A DNA stretch of 64,000 nt. It comes from Haloarcula sp. CBA1127 (GTDB lineage: Archaea; Halobacteriota; Halobacteria; Halobacteriales; Haloarculaceae). The stretch lies in the NCBI RefSeq assembly GCF_001485575.1, contig NZ_BCNB01000005.1:55711-119710 (forward strand), read 5' to 3'. Of the stretch, positions 33,048 to 42,227 are shown piece after piece. The first letter of the stretch is position 1, and the number at the start of each line of letters is the position of its first letter. A program made the translations under genes and the position numbers. The notes under the pieces were generated by a model, which ran no database searches, had not been told where the DNA came from, and saw only the letters and a list, made by a program, of their open reading frames with translations.

Positions 33048-33788
33048 ATGGAAACTGAAATAATAGGTACAAAAGATGACATAATCGGCGTTAGAGTATA
33101 CGATGAAAACGGTGACGAACATCTTCTCGAGTTGGACTGGAACGGCGATGTAGAATTCCACGGACAAGACGTATACCCTCTTGAGGCTTCAGAGCGCACG
33201 GACGAACAAGAGCGGATCATGCAGCAGGTCCGCATACGCGCTGAATACGCAGCACACGCTCACTTCGAGGACGAAGACATTATTGAAGACCCGGCCTGGC
33301 TCCCGGGCGAGATAGAGCGAGCGATGGAAGTTATGCGTACCCTGCCCACGGAGACATTTGCTGAACACTTTCGCGAGTATTACGACGCCGTTCGGGACCA
33401 CACGGGCGAGCGTATCGACGACGATGTCCAATCTGTTGACCGCATTCGAAAACTCATCCACATTTCAGATGATAATGAGTTTATCGGGTCCTCAGCAACA
33501 ACCATTCAATACACGGACAAGAATGGGGAAACGCAGGTAACGAAGCGAGATGTTGATGAACCTGCACACGCTGACTCGCATGTCGTCACGCTCCCAGCAC
33601 TAACGTTCGAACGTGACGATTTCGAGTTCCCCGAGTCATTCCAGGCACTCGTCGTCAGCAATCTCATGTGCCAGATTCGGGATATCTATCTCAACATGGG
33701 CGAAGAACCACCCACCGAATACCAAGTCGAAGGCATCGGTAAAACGGCGACTCTCCACGATGGACTTGTCTCCCGGCCGGATGGCTGA
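33048..33788 (+). CDS. module protein A3 (246 aa), paralogue of A1
   Basis: METEIIGTKDDIIGVRVYDE at the start, ERTDEQERIMQQVRIRAEYA in the conserved block and LMCQIRDIYLNMGEEPPTEY at the end. It is the most diverged of the three. The last residues (HDGLVSRPDG) differ from the others. It is followed by a small membrane protein rather than directly by a glycine-rich gene. Confidence 0.85.
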   Translation: METEIIGTKDDIIGVRVYDENGDEHLLELDWNGDVEFHGQDVYPLEASERTDEQERIMQQVRIRAEYAAHAHFEDEDIIEDPAWLPGEIERAMEVMRTLPTETFAEHFREYYDAVRDHTGERIDDDVQSVDRIRKLIHISDDNEFIGSSATTIQYTDKNGETQVTKRDVDEPAHADSHVVTLPALTFERDDFEFPESFQALVVSNLMCQIRDIYLNMGEEPPTEYQVEGIGKTATLHDGLVSRPDG

Positions 33789-33926
33789 TACACGACCTGA
33801 ATAAGCGATGGGGCCAATACTGACTGGCCGACTCGTTGGCACTGATGCAAAGAGACAGACGCAATCAGAGTTTCTAGCAGCATAATATCGGCAATTATAT
33901 TCCGAAATAAATACTGTATTGAATTA

Positions 33927-34160
33927 ATGGTCGAATACAGTTGGGGGCTGTTTGGGCTGCTCGCAGTGGCACAGTTTATTGGGACCGGAATGTACGTTCG
34001 GCACTTGACTGACAGGCCCGAAGTTCCCGACATGATTGTCTCGCTCTTATTGATCATCGCTGGCACCGTAATCGGGCTTATCTGGACGCTTCAATGGGCG
34101 GTTCTCGTCATGCTTGGAGGGGCGGTGACCAACGTCTGGGATGACAGGCATATGGAGTAG
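33927..34160 (+). CDS. two-helix membrane protein (77 aa)
   Basis: MVEYSWGLFGLLAVAQFIGT and VSLLLIIAGTVIGLIWTLQW mark the membrane segments, with a short charged loop between and a charged tail (NVWDDRHME). It is the only membrane protein of the module and lies between A3 and the head of glycine-rich protein 3. It could be an immunity or export component if the glycine-rich proteins are toxins. Confidence 0.7.
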   Translation: MVEYSWGLFGLLAVAQFIGTGMYVRHLTDRPEVPDMIVSLLLIIAGTVIGLIWTLQWAVLVMLGGAVTNVWDDRHME

Positions 34161-34198
34161 TGAACCAACGGCTCCGCTTGAGACACCAGTTCTGATTA

Positions 34199-34372
34199 AT
34201 GGACTCAAATCACGATGCGGTCGGCGTGGGAGACTACGAACAGGATTCAATGCAGTCGGGCCGCAAACTCCTCGGGGAGATGATGGGGCCAGCCGGGGGC
34301 GCAGTGGCCGGAGCCGCTGCCACCGCAGTCGGACTCTCTGGCGGTCTCGCCGTTGCCGCCGGGACTGTCGCC
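34199..34372 (+). pseudogene. glycine-rich protein 3, N-terminal part
   Basis: MDSNHDAVGVGDYEQDSMQS leads into a glycine-zipper stretch GPAGGAVAGAAATAVGLSGG ending at the 10-bp repeat. Past the repeat the frame runs into integrase sequence. Its in-phase tail lies at 30200-30409, at the other end of the module. Confidence 0.6.
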
Positions 34373-34382
34373 CTCGCCGGAA

Positions 34383-35106
34383 ACAGCACGGCGGTACTTC
34401 GCCTATGTCCGCTCGTTTCTCACCTGGGCCGTCTACGAGGGCCTGATTCCGACGAACCCAGCCAAGACCAACCACGCCGAAGGCCCGCTTCCGACCGACG
34501 AGACTGAAACAGACCAGCAATACTGGAGCACACGCGACCGCGAAGCCATTTGCGCGACTGCCACTGCCCGCGTCGACAAAGCCGGCAAAAGTGACAGTGT
34601 CGACCGCACGGCGGCCTATCGCGACCAGGCGCTCGTCTTCTTACTCGCCTACTCCGGAGCCCGCAGCGCAGAACTCGTCGCTGTCTCTGACGATGAGGAA
34701 CGGAACGGCCTGCGGTGGCGTCACGTCAACCTCGATGCTGGCACGATGCAGGTGTTCGGAAAAAACCGAACCAGAGAGTCTGCACCGATTCTCGACGACG
34801 CGCTTCACCCACTCCGGCGCTGGAAGCAACTTCGAGAGCCCGACGAGAATGAGGCCGTCTTCCCAAGACTCGACAACGCGGCGAAAGCACTTGACCCGAC
34901 GCCGTCGATCACAACGCAATCAGCTCGGGATATCCTCGCCGATCTCTGTGAGTGGTCTGAGTATGACTTCAAGGAGCCACTGAAGACACACGGTGCCCGC
35001 CGTGGACTTGGACGAGAAATCTATCGAGACGACCCACAAGGGCTACGCACAGGAGGCCGCGAAGCGGACGCGCGATGAAGCGAACGATATTATTGGAAAG
35101 CAGTGA
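34383..35106 (+). pseudogene. tyrosine recombinase, C-terminal part, with deletion
   Basis: TARRYFAYVRSFLTWAVYEG completes the core-binding domain. The catalytic domain has the first Arg in LAYSGARSAEL and a THGARRGLG box (H-x-x-R). After REIYRD the frame is wrong, and the conserved tail SIETTHKGYAQEAAKRTRDE with the nucleophilic Tyr is in another frame, ending at 35106. The same bases (TCTATCGAGAC) fit both REIYRD and SIETT, so a microhomology deletion removed the segment between them. The enzyme is therefore broken twice. Confidence 0.75.
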
Positions 35107-35195
35107 AAGATACAGCTATTGCAAAGGGTGCTGAGTAGTTCGAGCTCTGGAGTGCGATCCGTGCCTGTCACCCCAGATCACAATTACGGGTTCAG

Positions 35196-35462
35196 TGGCT
35201 CTGTTGAAATCATTGCAGATTTACATGATTGAGCAGTGGTTTGACCGAATGCAGGCCCTCCCAAAGTCACAGTTGCTACGGTTTGTTGAGCAAACATATC
35301 ACTTGGCTCGGGAAGCTGTCGCTCGTTACTCATCGAAATTCTCGAAACGGTGTACACACTTCATCAACACATCGTCCTCCTCTGTCTCAGGTTCGGAAGA
35401 ATACGACGTATCGAACGCTCCTTGACGAATTAATCGAGATCCAGAGGATTTCAACAGAGCCA
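35196..35462 (+). mobile_element. 267-bp deletion derivative of an IS (MITE-like)
   Basis: Perfect 16-bp terminal inverted repeats, TGGCTCTGTTGAAATC and its complement, bound the unit. Inside are broken pieces of a transposase N-terminus (MQALPKSQLLRFVEQTYHLA, RKNTTYRTLLDELIEIQR) in two frames. No catalytic part remains, so it could move only if a full element supplies transposase. Confidence 0.65.
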
Positions 35463-35892
35463 ACCAAGCTATGACCGACCAGCCGTGACCGAGAAGGGTC
35501 CCGTATGTGACCCAACTTGTGGCACCTTCACAGGACAAGAGAGTGTACACTAGTTGAGACTGGTGCTCTCGATGCATACGGCTATGCTTCCCGCAGTTTC
35601 ATTCAAACGGCCGTGGCGAATCGCCAGAAGTAGTGTGATTTCACTGCTTCATCATCTACTTACTGACATGAAAATTACATATCAACCTATGCTAAAGAAG
35701 TTCACTGTACAAAGTTCGCGTACACGGCGTCGTCAAACGCGTGCTTGATCCTCACGAGCCGGCGTCCGGTGGATCTACTTGGCAGGGAGTCGAAGGTGGA
35801 ACTGACCGGTGAGTATGAACACTCGCCGCGGATTAAAGGTATAACACGTTTACATCGCTGAAGAAGGAGGCAGGAATCGGATCATGGGATTT
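35463..35892. other. no gene recognised
   Basis: Between two IS remnants. A short frame ending YGYASRSFIQTAVANRQK near 35628 may be the tail of a lost gene, but it is too short to assign. Confidence 0.3.
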
Positions 35893-36070
35893 TCTATCTG
35901 GGTTAGCGGGCCGCCTGAGTGCCTACACTACTGAAAGTCTCCGGAATTCGGCGATATGGTCAGTAGTGCAATAGGGACGAGTGATTGAGAGCTATTCTGG
36001 AGCGATTTCCGACCGACGATTCGTCCAAATACACGCATTACAGCCCCGCTAAACCCGCCGTAGTCTCATC
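35893..36070. repeat. solo IS end, copy of 40983-41160
   Basis: About 175 bp repeat the segment upstream of the IS1595-like transposase at 40030-40902, in the same orientation. The last 60 bp are nearly identical (ATTCGTCCAAATACACGCAT, TACAGCCCCGCTAAACCC). No transposase accompanies this copy. Confidence 0.55.
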
Positions 36071-36664
36071 TTCCACCCATGTTTCCGTGATATATAAGTG
36101 CTACAAACCAACATCATTTGCATTGGTCAGGATCAGAGAGATGAGGGAGTACGCTCTATGCGTTGCCTCCTAACTAATTCGGGGCGAGATCAGCCCCCGA
36201 CATTAGCTAAATACTTATCGTAGTTCTAAATACGGAAGGTATGGATTTTAGCCGCCACGATATTCTCTAAGCCGACTATTTCAGATATGTAGTGAGCTTA
36301 TCGATAGCTAAAACACTGATATCGACAATCAAATTTATTACTAGCGTTATAGCGTGGTCGAATTTGATATTCCGAAATCTCGTACTCTGGTGGAGTTTCC
36401 GGCTTACACACTCAGAATATCACTTTCAGACTTGTTACCAACCCACTCAAAATAATGCATGTACACTTGTTATTTAAGGCAACAATTGGTTAAACTTGTT
36501 TTCTCAAGCACAATTCAAATAACAGACAAGGATGGATTGATAAGGACGGGCTCCGTAACGACTGACTGCCAGTTTTGGGCTATCTCCACGAGTTCTCCGT
36601 GTATATTCGAGTTTAGTAGAAATATGGATTAGGATTTTAATTAGATGCTGTCACAAAAGAGTCC
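36071..36664. other. AT-rich stretch without genes
   Basis: Strongly AT-rich, with no coding composition on either strand. Bounded by IS remnants. Confidence 0.4.
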
Positions 36665-37560
36665 TCACACCGTGATCACGGTATTACCCGGATTGTCTCC
36701 CCGTTCGTAGTGGTGATTGCGATGACGAGACGCAGACACTGCCCGATGATAAACCTGTACCCGTGCGTGGACGCGGCCTCGGGCGAACACACGCCCGAGG
36801 CCGCAGTCCTTCACTGATTCGTTGGTTCGTTTAACTCCAGTGCGGCGATTATACATTTCGTCGATCGATTGTTTCAGCTGAACGTCTTCACTGTGTTCGG
36901 TGATGTGGTCTTCGACCCTATATTCGATATCTTTCGAGTCGGCGGTGTTTCGCGCGTTGTAGGGAGCGACTGGCACGACCACCTACTAGCTGCAGGGGTC
37001 GTGCCAGTCGAGCGTATCGTAGGCACTGTCACTGACCATCCAGATCACCGTGGCGACGGCGAGCGCGTCACGTATGGCACGTATCGCCGTCTCTTCTGGT
37101 GCTTGTTTGCTCTCTGTGAACTCCGCTGCGATTGGTATCTCTTGCCTGGTTAAGACGATCGTACAGCCGTAGTGGTAGTTGTATTGGTCTTCGGTTGGAT
37201 CATAGCACTTTGAGGCGTCTGGGTCGGTTGGCATCGCTCTCACATCAGTCGAATCGATGCTGTGGGTCAAGTCGAGCAGGCCGCGGGCGGCAGTCTGCTC
37301 GACGAGACTGATGAGGACATCGCCAACCATGTGTTCAAGATCAATAAGGAAACGATGGACCGCCGTCGAGAGATGCGGTCGATCGAAGCCACAGCACAAC
37401 TGAACAATCGCTTCCGAAGCTCTCGCTCAACGGGTCGAATACCGTAGATGTCTTTGTAGTAGCAGTGAAGGAAGCCACACATCAGTTCGGGTGGTTCAAG
37501 ATCTCGTGTTCGCCCTGTCTCCGCTGGGGCGAACACGTCGTACTCCAGTAGAAACCCAAG
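36665..37560 (-). pseudogene. decayed DDE transposase
   Basis: Pieces in shifting frames read from the 5' end at ~37,540: FAPAETGRTRDLEPPELMCG, FLHCYYKDIYGIRPVERELR, then SIDSTDVRAMPTDPDASKCY, SDSAYDTLDWHD and VKDCGLGRVFARGRVHARVQ. Several frameshifts break it. A second fragment of the same family lies at 53602-53888. Confidence 0.65.
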
Positions 37561-37760
37561 TCAAGATACAAACAGCGGAACTTTCTCGGTAGCCGCTGCA
37601 TTTAAGAACTCGTTGACCGTATTTATGTTCTGCAGGGATTTAGAGTTCGTGGACACGGTTTCCAAACCCTGCTGCTTCGCACGTGACGTATTCTATAACA
37701 GGCTCGCTTAAAGAAGGGATTTATATGCAAAGATAACTAACATTATTAGCATCGGGAGAA

Positions 37761-38810
37761 ATGATAGACTTTATATACAAAAACGCTAATGTAGATAATG
37801 TGAAGAGAAGAAAAATTCTTCAGGCCATGGGAGCGGGTGGCATAACTCTATCAATGACGGGAATTGGATCAGCGAAGTCGGGCGATAGCTCTCCGAAGGA
37901 GAGTGAAGTGGTTGAAATGGAAGAGTTAGAAGGTAAGAGTCTGGTAAAAGCCCGACAAGACGTCATGTCTAATGAGGATGTAAAGAGATTAATTCAGGAA
38001 GCATCTAGAATGGGCTGGAGGTCACAGTCAAACGAAATGAGTGTGGTGAGAAAGACTGTCGAAACACAAGATGAGACCGGAACGATCGATACAGCTGTCA
38101 TCACATTTGAAAGTCTAGAAAAACGTGGAAGAGGTAAGGACGGAGACCAGGAGAACCGAGACGACCCAGAGTCGGCCGATGCTGACGAAATGTACCTTCA
38201 TTTCGATGTGAATGTGGATGAAGAGGTGCAATCAGCTCTTGTGGGGAGTGTAAACCGGCCAGAACTAATACATTTTAAATATGACCACTCATCTGATAAA
38301 GAATCAGAAAGTACGAGTAGTTCGCTTTTCGATCAAGTGACTGTCCATTACGTGGGCAACAATCAGGTACAGTCAGACACAATAGTTTCCGAGGAGCCTA
38401 GATATAAAACAGACACAAATTCCAAAGCCACCACTCAATCAACAGAGTATTGTGAGGTGGATGCTAAGGTATACGATACTCCGTCCCTAGACGAACCGTG
38501 TGTCGATACGGAGTGTATAATCAAAACTTATGCAGGTACGGTTGTCACTGTCGTTAGCTGTCTAGCTGGTGGTGGACTACTGTGTCTAGCTGGTCTCAGC
38601 CTAAATGGTGCCTCTCTGGTGGACTGTATCTCGTGTAATACTGTTTATGAGGGGCGTATCTCCTTTGAAAAGGAGTGGCTGGAGGAACAAGCACCCAGAC
38701 AAGTTGACGATCCTTGTTCCGAGCTTACATCTGAACATGTTATGGCAATATCAAAATGTGGAGTCCAAAAGGCCCCAACTAAAGAGAGCTATAACTACCC
38801 AGAGTGCTAA
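37761..38810 (+). CDS. halocin C8-like precursor (secreted, Cys-rich end)
   Basis: A 349-residue protein. KRRKILQAMGAGGITLSMTG (~14-34) resembles a twin-arginine signal. A ~200-residue acidic middle follows. The C-terminal ~120 residues hold ten cysteines around a glycine-rich hydrophobic helix (VVTVVSCLAGGGLLCLAGLS ... DCISC). Halocin C8 precursors have this plan: Tat signal, immunity-like N-terminal part and a ten-cysteine microhalocin released by cleavage. The assignment rests on layout and cysteine count, not on alignment. Secreted proteases and a 49-residue membrane protein lie nearby. The gene is AT-rich, suggesting recent transfer. Confidence 0.6.
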   Translation: MIDFIYKNANVDNVKRRKILQAMGAGGITLSMTGIGSAKSGDSSPKESEVVEMEELEGKSLVKARQDVMSNEDVKRLIQEASRMGWRSQSNEMSVVRKTVETQDETGTIDTAVITFESLEKRGRGKDGDQENRDDPESADADEMYLHFDVNVDEEVQSALVGSVNRPELIHFKYDHSSDKESESTSSSLFDQVTVHYVGNNQVQSDTIVSEEPRYKTDTNSKATTQSTEYCEVDAKVYDTPSLDEPCVDTECIIKTYAGTVVTVVSCLAGGGLLCLAGLSLNGASLVDCISCNTVYEGRISFEKEWLEEQAPRQVDDPCSELTSEHVMAISKCGVQKAPTKESYNYPEC

Positions 38811-39029
38811 CCTGACTTTATGATATTCTCCAGTCACTGACTTTGTAGCATAACCCTTTATTTTCTGAAGAGGCGCCCACTTTTTGTTATCAATTTTGTG
38901 TTATATGAATCTTGTACGTAATATATAGGAACCCTTTGAGCGGATGTATTTCCTTGTGAATAGTAGTATGAGGACGTAAGGGTGTATTTGGATCGGTATT
39001 TTTAATATCAATCTTCTATATTTACTAGT

Positions 39030-39179
39030 ATGGAAAAAAAGCAGGGTCTTATAATTACTAGCTTAGGATTTTTTTTGGTAGGCTCTTTCTCTATCTATTT
39101 TAATTCTGGGCCCAAATATATCCAGATCGGATATCTTATTTTGGGTTTTTGGGCCCTCATGAAGTACATTAGATTATGA
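39030..39179 (+). CDS. small two-helix membrane protein (49 aa)
   Basis: ATG 39030 gives MEKKQGLIITSLGFFLVGSF and a second hydrophobic part GYLILGFWALMKYIRL. Both segments span a membrane. It is the next gene after the halocin-like precursor, where a dedicated immunity protein might sit. Too short for usual gene finders; coding is supported by the hydrophobic pattern only. Confidence 0.45.
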   Translation: MEKKQGLIITSLGFFLVGSFSIYFNSGPKYIQIGYLILGFWALMKYIRL

Positions 39180-39250
39180 GACGTGATTAATTAGACAAGA
39201 TCGAATAACAGTATCAAAGTCATATAATCTTTCGTAAAATCGTTTCAGCG

Positions 39251-39937
39251 GTGTTTAGTTAAGCGTGAAAAGTGAGGCGGACGGGTTTCTTGCTGGTTCA
39301 TGACAGAAATCAGCCGCCTCAGCGGACATAGAGACTGGATTGATTTGGATTTTGTGGAGCGCGAGCGGACACCCGAGTCGGCGATGGCGTTGGGTATTCA
39401 ATCGCATGTTGCAGGACTGTCGTTGTCGAATACCGTCGAATTACTCGAAGATCTGGGCGTCAACGTAGTCGCAAAGCCGTCCACGATTGGGTGCAGAAGG
39501 CCGATCTACAGCCAGAATCCGGGAAATCTCCGAATCAGATTGCACTGGACGAAACAGTGATTCAAATCAACGATCAGCAATTCTGGCTGTACGCCGCTGC
39601 CGATCCGCGGTCAAACGAACTGCTTCACGTTCGGCTGTTTGCGACGACTACGACCACCCTCACAGAATTTTCCTGAGCGAACTTCGGCACAAACACAATG
39701 TCGAAACTGCCGTCTTTCTCGTCGATGGCGCTCAACACCTTCAAACTGCACTGCAACGAGCTGGACTCCGATTTCAGATGTGTCGCCACGGAAATCGGAA
39801 CGCTGTCGAACGGATTTTTCGAGAGCTGAAGGGCCGAACCTTGTCGTTTTCAAACTGCTTCAGGCACGTCGAACCGGAAACCGCCGAAAACTAGTTGCAG
39901 ACCTTCGCTCGATGGCTTAATGCTACTGACTAAACAC
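39251..39937 (+). mobile_element. degenerate IS6-family element
   Basis: Short inverted ends GTGTTTAGT and ACTAAACAC bound a transposase in pieces: TEISRLSGHRDWIDLDFVER, then (shifted) NQIALDETVIQINDQQFWLY, FLVDGAQHLQTALQRAGLRF and RHGNRNAVERIFRELKGRT. The DDE residues are all present but at least two frameshifts separate them. Such small IS6 (ISH14/15-like) elements are common in haloarchaea. Confidence 0.75.
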
Positions 39938-40029
39938 TACCATCGTTTGAGCAGCAGATATTTTTTCTTCGCTCTTGAAGCGTAGATTGTTGGTAAATCA
40001 TAGCGCAGTTTGGAGGATGGTTCTCAGTG

Positions 40030-40902
40030 TTCCTTTCATCGGTTTTCGATAGACGTGTCGACGGAGCTGGAATGCTCTGTGATACGGCTGAGGTTGTCCT
40101 TAGAGACGCCTCGATGGGGCGAGAGCTGATCGCGCCACCGATCCGGGCTCTTGCAGGTATTGACGTGCACATTGTCGTCGACGTATTCACCGTCTCTGTG
40201 GACGACGTATTCGCGCTCGAATGCATCGTCTTCGTCGAGTGATTCGTACGCCTGAAAGCCGTCCGTGTAGACAGTCAACCACTCCTCTTTCCGGTCAACA
40301 AGTAGGAGTCGAATCGTCGATTCGTCGGCGCCTTTCGCTGGGATCACGTAGCGGTCGCCGGTACCGCGATCCGCAAGAATAAATACGGGTAGCTTATCCT
40401 ATTCGTACGATCCCCATCCGCACATGGACAGGTCACGCGAGTGCGACGGTCGGTCGCGCCCGGGACCTTTTTTCGACTTTCACGTACAGTTCGTCGATCT
40501 TAACTGGGCCTTCGAGTTGTGGGTGAGGCGCGTCCAGCGCCCGTAAGAAGCGTTGGACGCCACGGTACACTGTCTTGTAGGAGACATCGATCTCCACGTC
40601 TAGCTGGCGAAGACTGATGTTGAGCGGATGTAGGTGTAGATGGCGAGAAGCCACCTCTGGAGTGAGACTGCTGAGTGTTCGACAACGGTGCCAGTCTGAT
40701 CGTTGAACGTGCGGTCGCAATTCTTACAGCGGTATCGCTGAAATGCCCGATAGCTGCCGTACCGAATCATAGATTCACCAAGACAGCGTGGGCAATAGAC
40801 GCCGTCACGCCAGCGAACCTGCTTGCACAGATCGCGGCGCGACGCTCCGAGACGAGTGTCTTGATTGGCATCATCGTTCGTCGGGTGGCGTGGTCGCGTC
40901 AT
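40030..40902 (-). pseudogene. decayed IS1595-like transposase
   Basis: ATG 40902 gives MTRPRHPTNDDANQDTRLGA and a zinc ribbon CPRCLGESMIRYGSYRAFQR...CKNC, typical of the IS1595 group. The rest is shifted: LRQLDVEIDVSYKTVYRGVQ, VKIDELYVKVEK and DGEYVDDNVHVNTCKSPDRW. Several frameshifts make it inactive. The element end upstream (40983-41160) recurs alone at 35893-36070. Confidence 0.65.
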
Positions 40903-40982
40903 CCTTGCCTGATGTGATTTCCAGTTACTGCTGGGTCCTGACCAACGTTGCAGAAGGAGACTGGAATGAGGTAGAGATAACT

Positions 40983-41160
40983 CGATCTGGGGTAGCGCGG
41001 TGTCTGAGTGGCTACACTCTTGGAAGTCTTCGAAATTCGGCGATACAATCAGTTGTACAACAGAATCGAGTGATTGAGAGCTAACCTGGAGTGATTTCCG
41101 ACCGATGATTCGTCCAAATACACGCATTACAGCCCCGCTAAACCCGTTGTAGTCTCAACT
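40983..41160. repeat. IS end repeated at 35893-36070
   Basis: Upstream end of the IS1595-like element. It matches 35893-36070 over about 175 bp in direct orientation. Confidence 0.55.
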
Positions 41161-41368
41161 TGGGGAGTGTAAACGCCGCATACTCGGTCACCCGGCCCCG
41201 TCGCCACAGCGGTTGGGACGCCAGTAATGACGATATGCGCCCACCGAACAATAGATCGTACGCCCCGAGACTCCCTGAAATCGGAACGACGATTACGATT
41301 CAGTCCGACTCGGACAGAGACTCCCCCTCACTGTATCTGATTGCTAATCTTATGACATATCAAAGTCT

Positions 41369-42181
41369 CTATGTAGTAGTGTAAGCTTCAAAGCTGATAG
41401 AATCTTCTCGGAAATCTTGGTAGGTGTCTTTCGCCCATCTAATAGACTCCAGATTCTCCGAAACGACTAACCCTCGAATCGTCCCGATCTCATCGTGAAT
41501 GACTATGACTACTTTTTTAGTTGGTTCTAAGACAGTAATAAGTCCAATTGGGGGAGCCTCTTGACTGACCCGTATCGAGTAATCTCCACTGTTATAGAGT
41601 GTATCTATCTTCCCGTTAAAATTAGATTGGAGATATTCGATTGCTCTGTGTGGGAGAATAAATTCAGCGGTCAAGTCATCAACAGTAGTCTTCTCAAGAT
41701 GGAGATCAACTTGACTAGGGAAGATTGTTGGTAAAGCCCCATAGATATGTGTGGCTTCAGAAACGGACGATTGCAACTTCTTATATATCTCTTCCACTAC
41801 ATGATTATTGGTTGATATAATCTCCGCTCCTTGGAAAAGAGATGGGTGGAGAACTTTGTTGATCGGTTGTTTTGTATCGAATACTTCCCTATTTTGAAAT
41901 ATGGAGTTTATCGTCTTTGAGAACCGACGATATTCCTCGAAAATCAACATTCCAAATGGGGTTAGTTGATACCCATCATCTTGTTTCTCTATTAAGCCAT
42001 ATTCCTCCATAGAGTTGAGTCCACGATAAATTGTAGATTGTGACTTGTCCAGCTCTTGGTTAAGTTCCTTCTGGCTAGCAGACGAGTTCGACAAGAAGTC
42101 GAAGAAGTCAGCACGTTGATGGACCTCAGAAATGAACTTCGCAAGGGAGGGGGATGGAGGTACCATAGTATGAATTGACAT
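41369..42181 (-). CDS. wHTH regulator of the borosin operon
   Basis: 270 residues. The N-terminal winged helix (SASQKELNQELDKSQSTIYR, GLNSMEEYGLIEKQDDGYQL) and a ~170-residue C-terminal sensor half (EAEFILPHRA-like region, VVIVIHDEIGTIRGLVVSEN, SIRWAKDTYQDFRE) fit the haloarchaeal FilR1/TrmB-like regulators. It is last in the minus-strand precursor-methyltransferase-peptidase operon, 46 bp after the peptidase gene. It probably senses a ligand or the product and controls the locus. Confidence 0.75.
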   Translation of the reverse strand: MSIHTMVPPSPSLAKFISEVHQRADFFDFLSNSSASQKELNQELDKSQSTIYRGLNSMEEYGLIEKQDDGYQLTPFGMLIFEEYRRFSKTINSIFQNREVFDTKQPINKVLHPSLFQGAEIISTNNHVVEEIYKKLQSSVSEATHIYGALPTIFPSQVDLHLEKTTVDDLTAEFILPHRAIEYLQSNFNGKIDTLYNSGDYSIRVSQEAPPIGLITVLEPTKKVVIVIHDEIGTIRGLVVSENLESIRWAKDTYQDFREDSISFEAYTTT

Positions 42182-42227
42182 CAGATTACATTAGTTTTAT
42201 CTTAAATTATATTATACTTCTATCCAG

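Larger units (their letters stand above)
30200..34382. mobile_element. 4,173-bp module inserted in the integrase gene
   Basis: The module is bounded by the direct repeat CTCGCCGGAA at 30200-30209 and 34373-34382. Removing one repeat plus the module joins the integrase halves in frame. Joining its own ends rebuilds a glycine-rich gene in frame (head 34199-34372, tail 30200-30409). This is the signature of a circle integrated by reciprocal crossover at short homology. No terminal inverted repeats or transposase are present. Contents: three paralogous ~242-residue genes, three glycine-rich partners and a two-helix membrane protein. Confidence 0.75.

Noticed and set aside
30200..34382. SSV-type provirus whose integration split its own integrase
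   Set aside because: In that case the C-terminal half would come first and the N-terminal half last around the element; here the order is N then C, so something was inserted into the gene.
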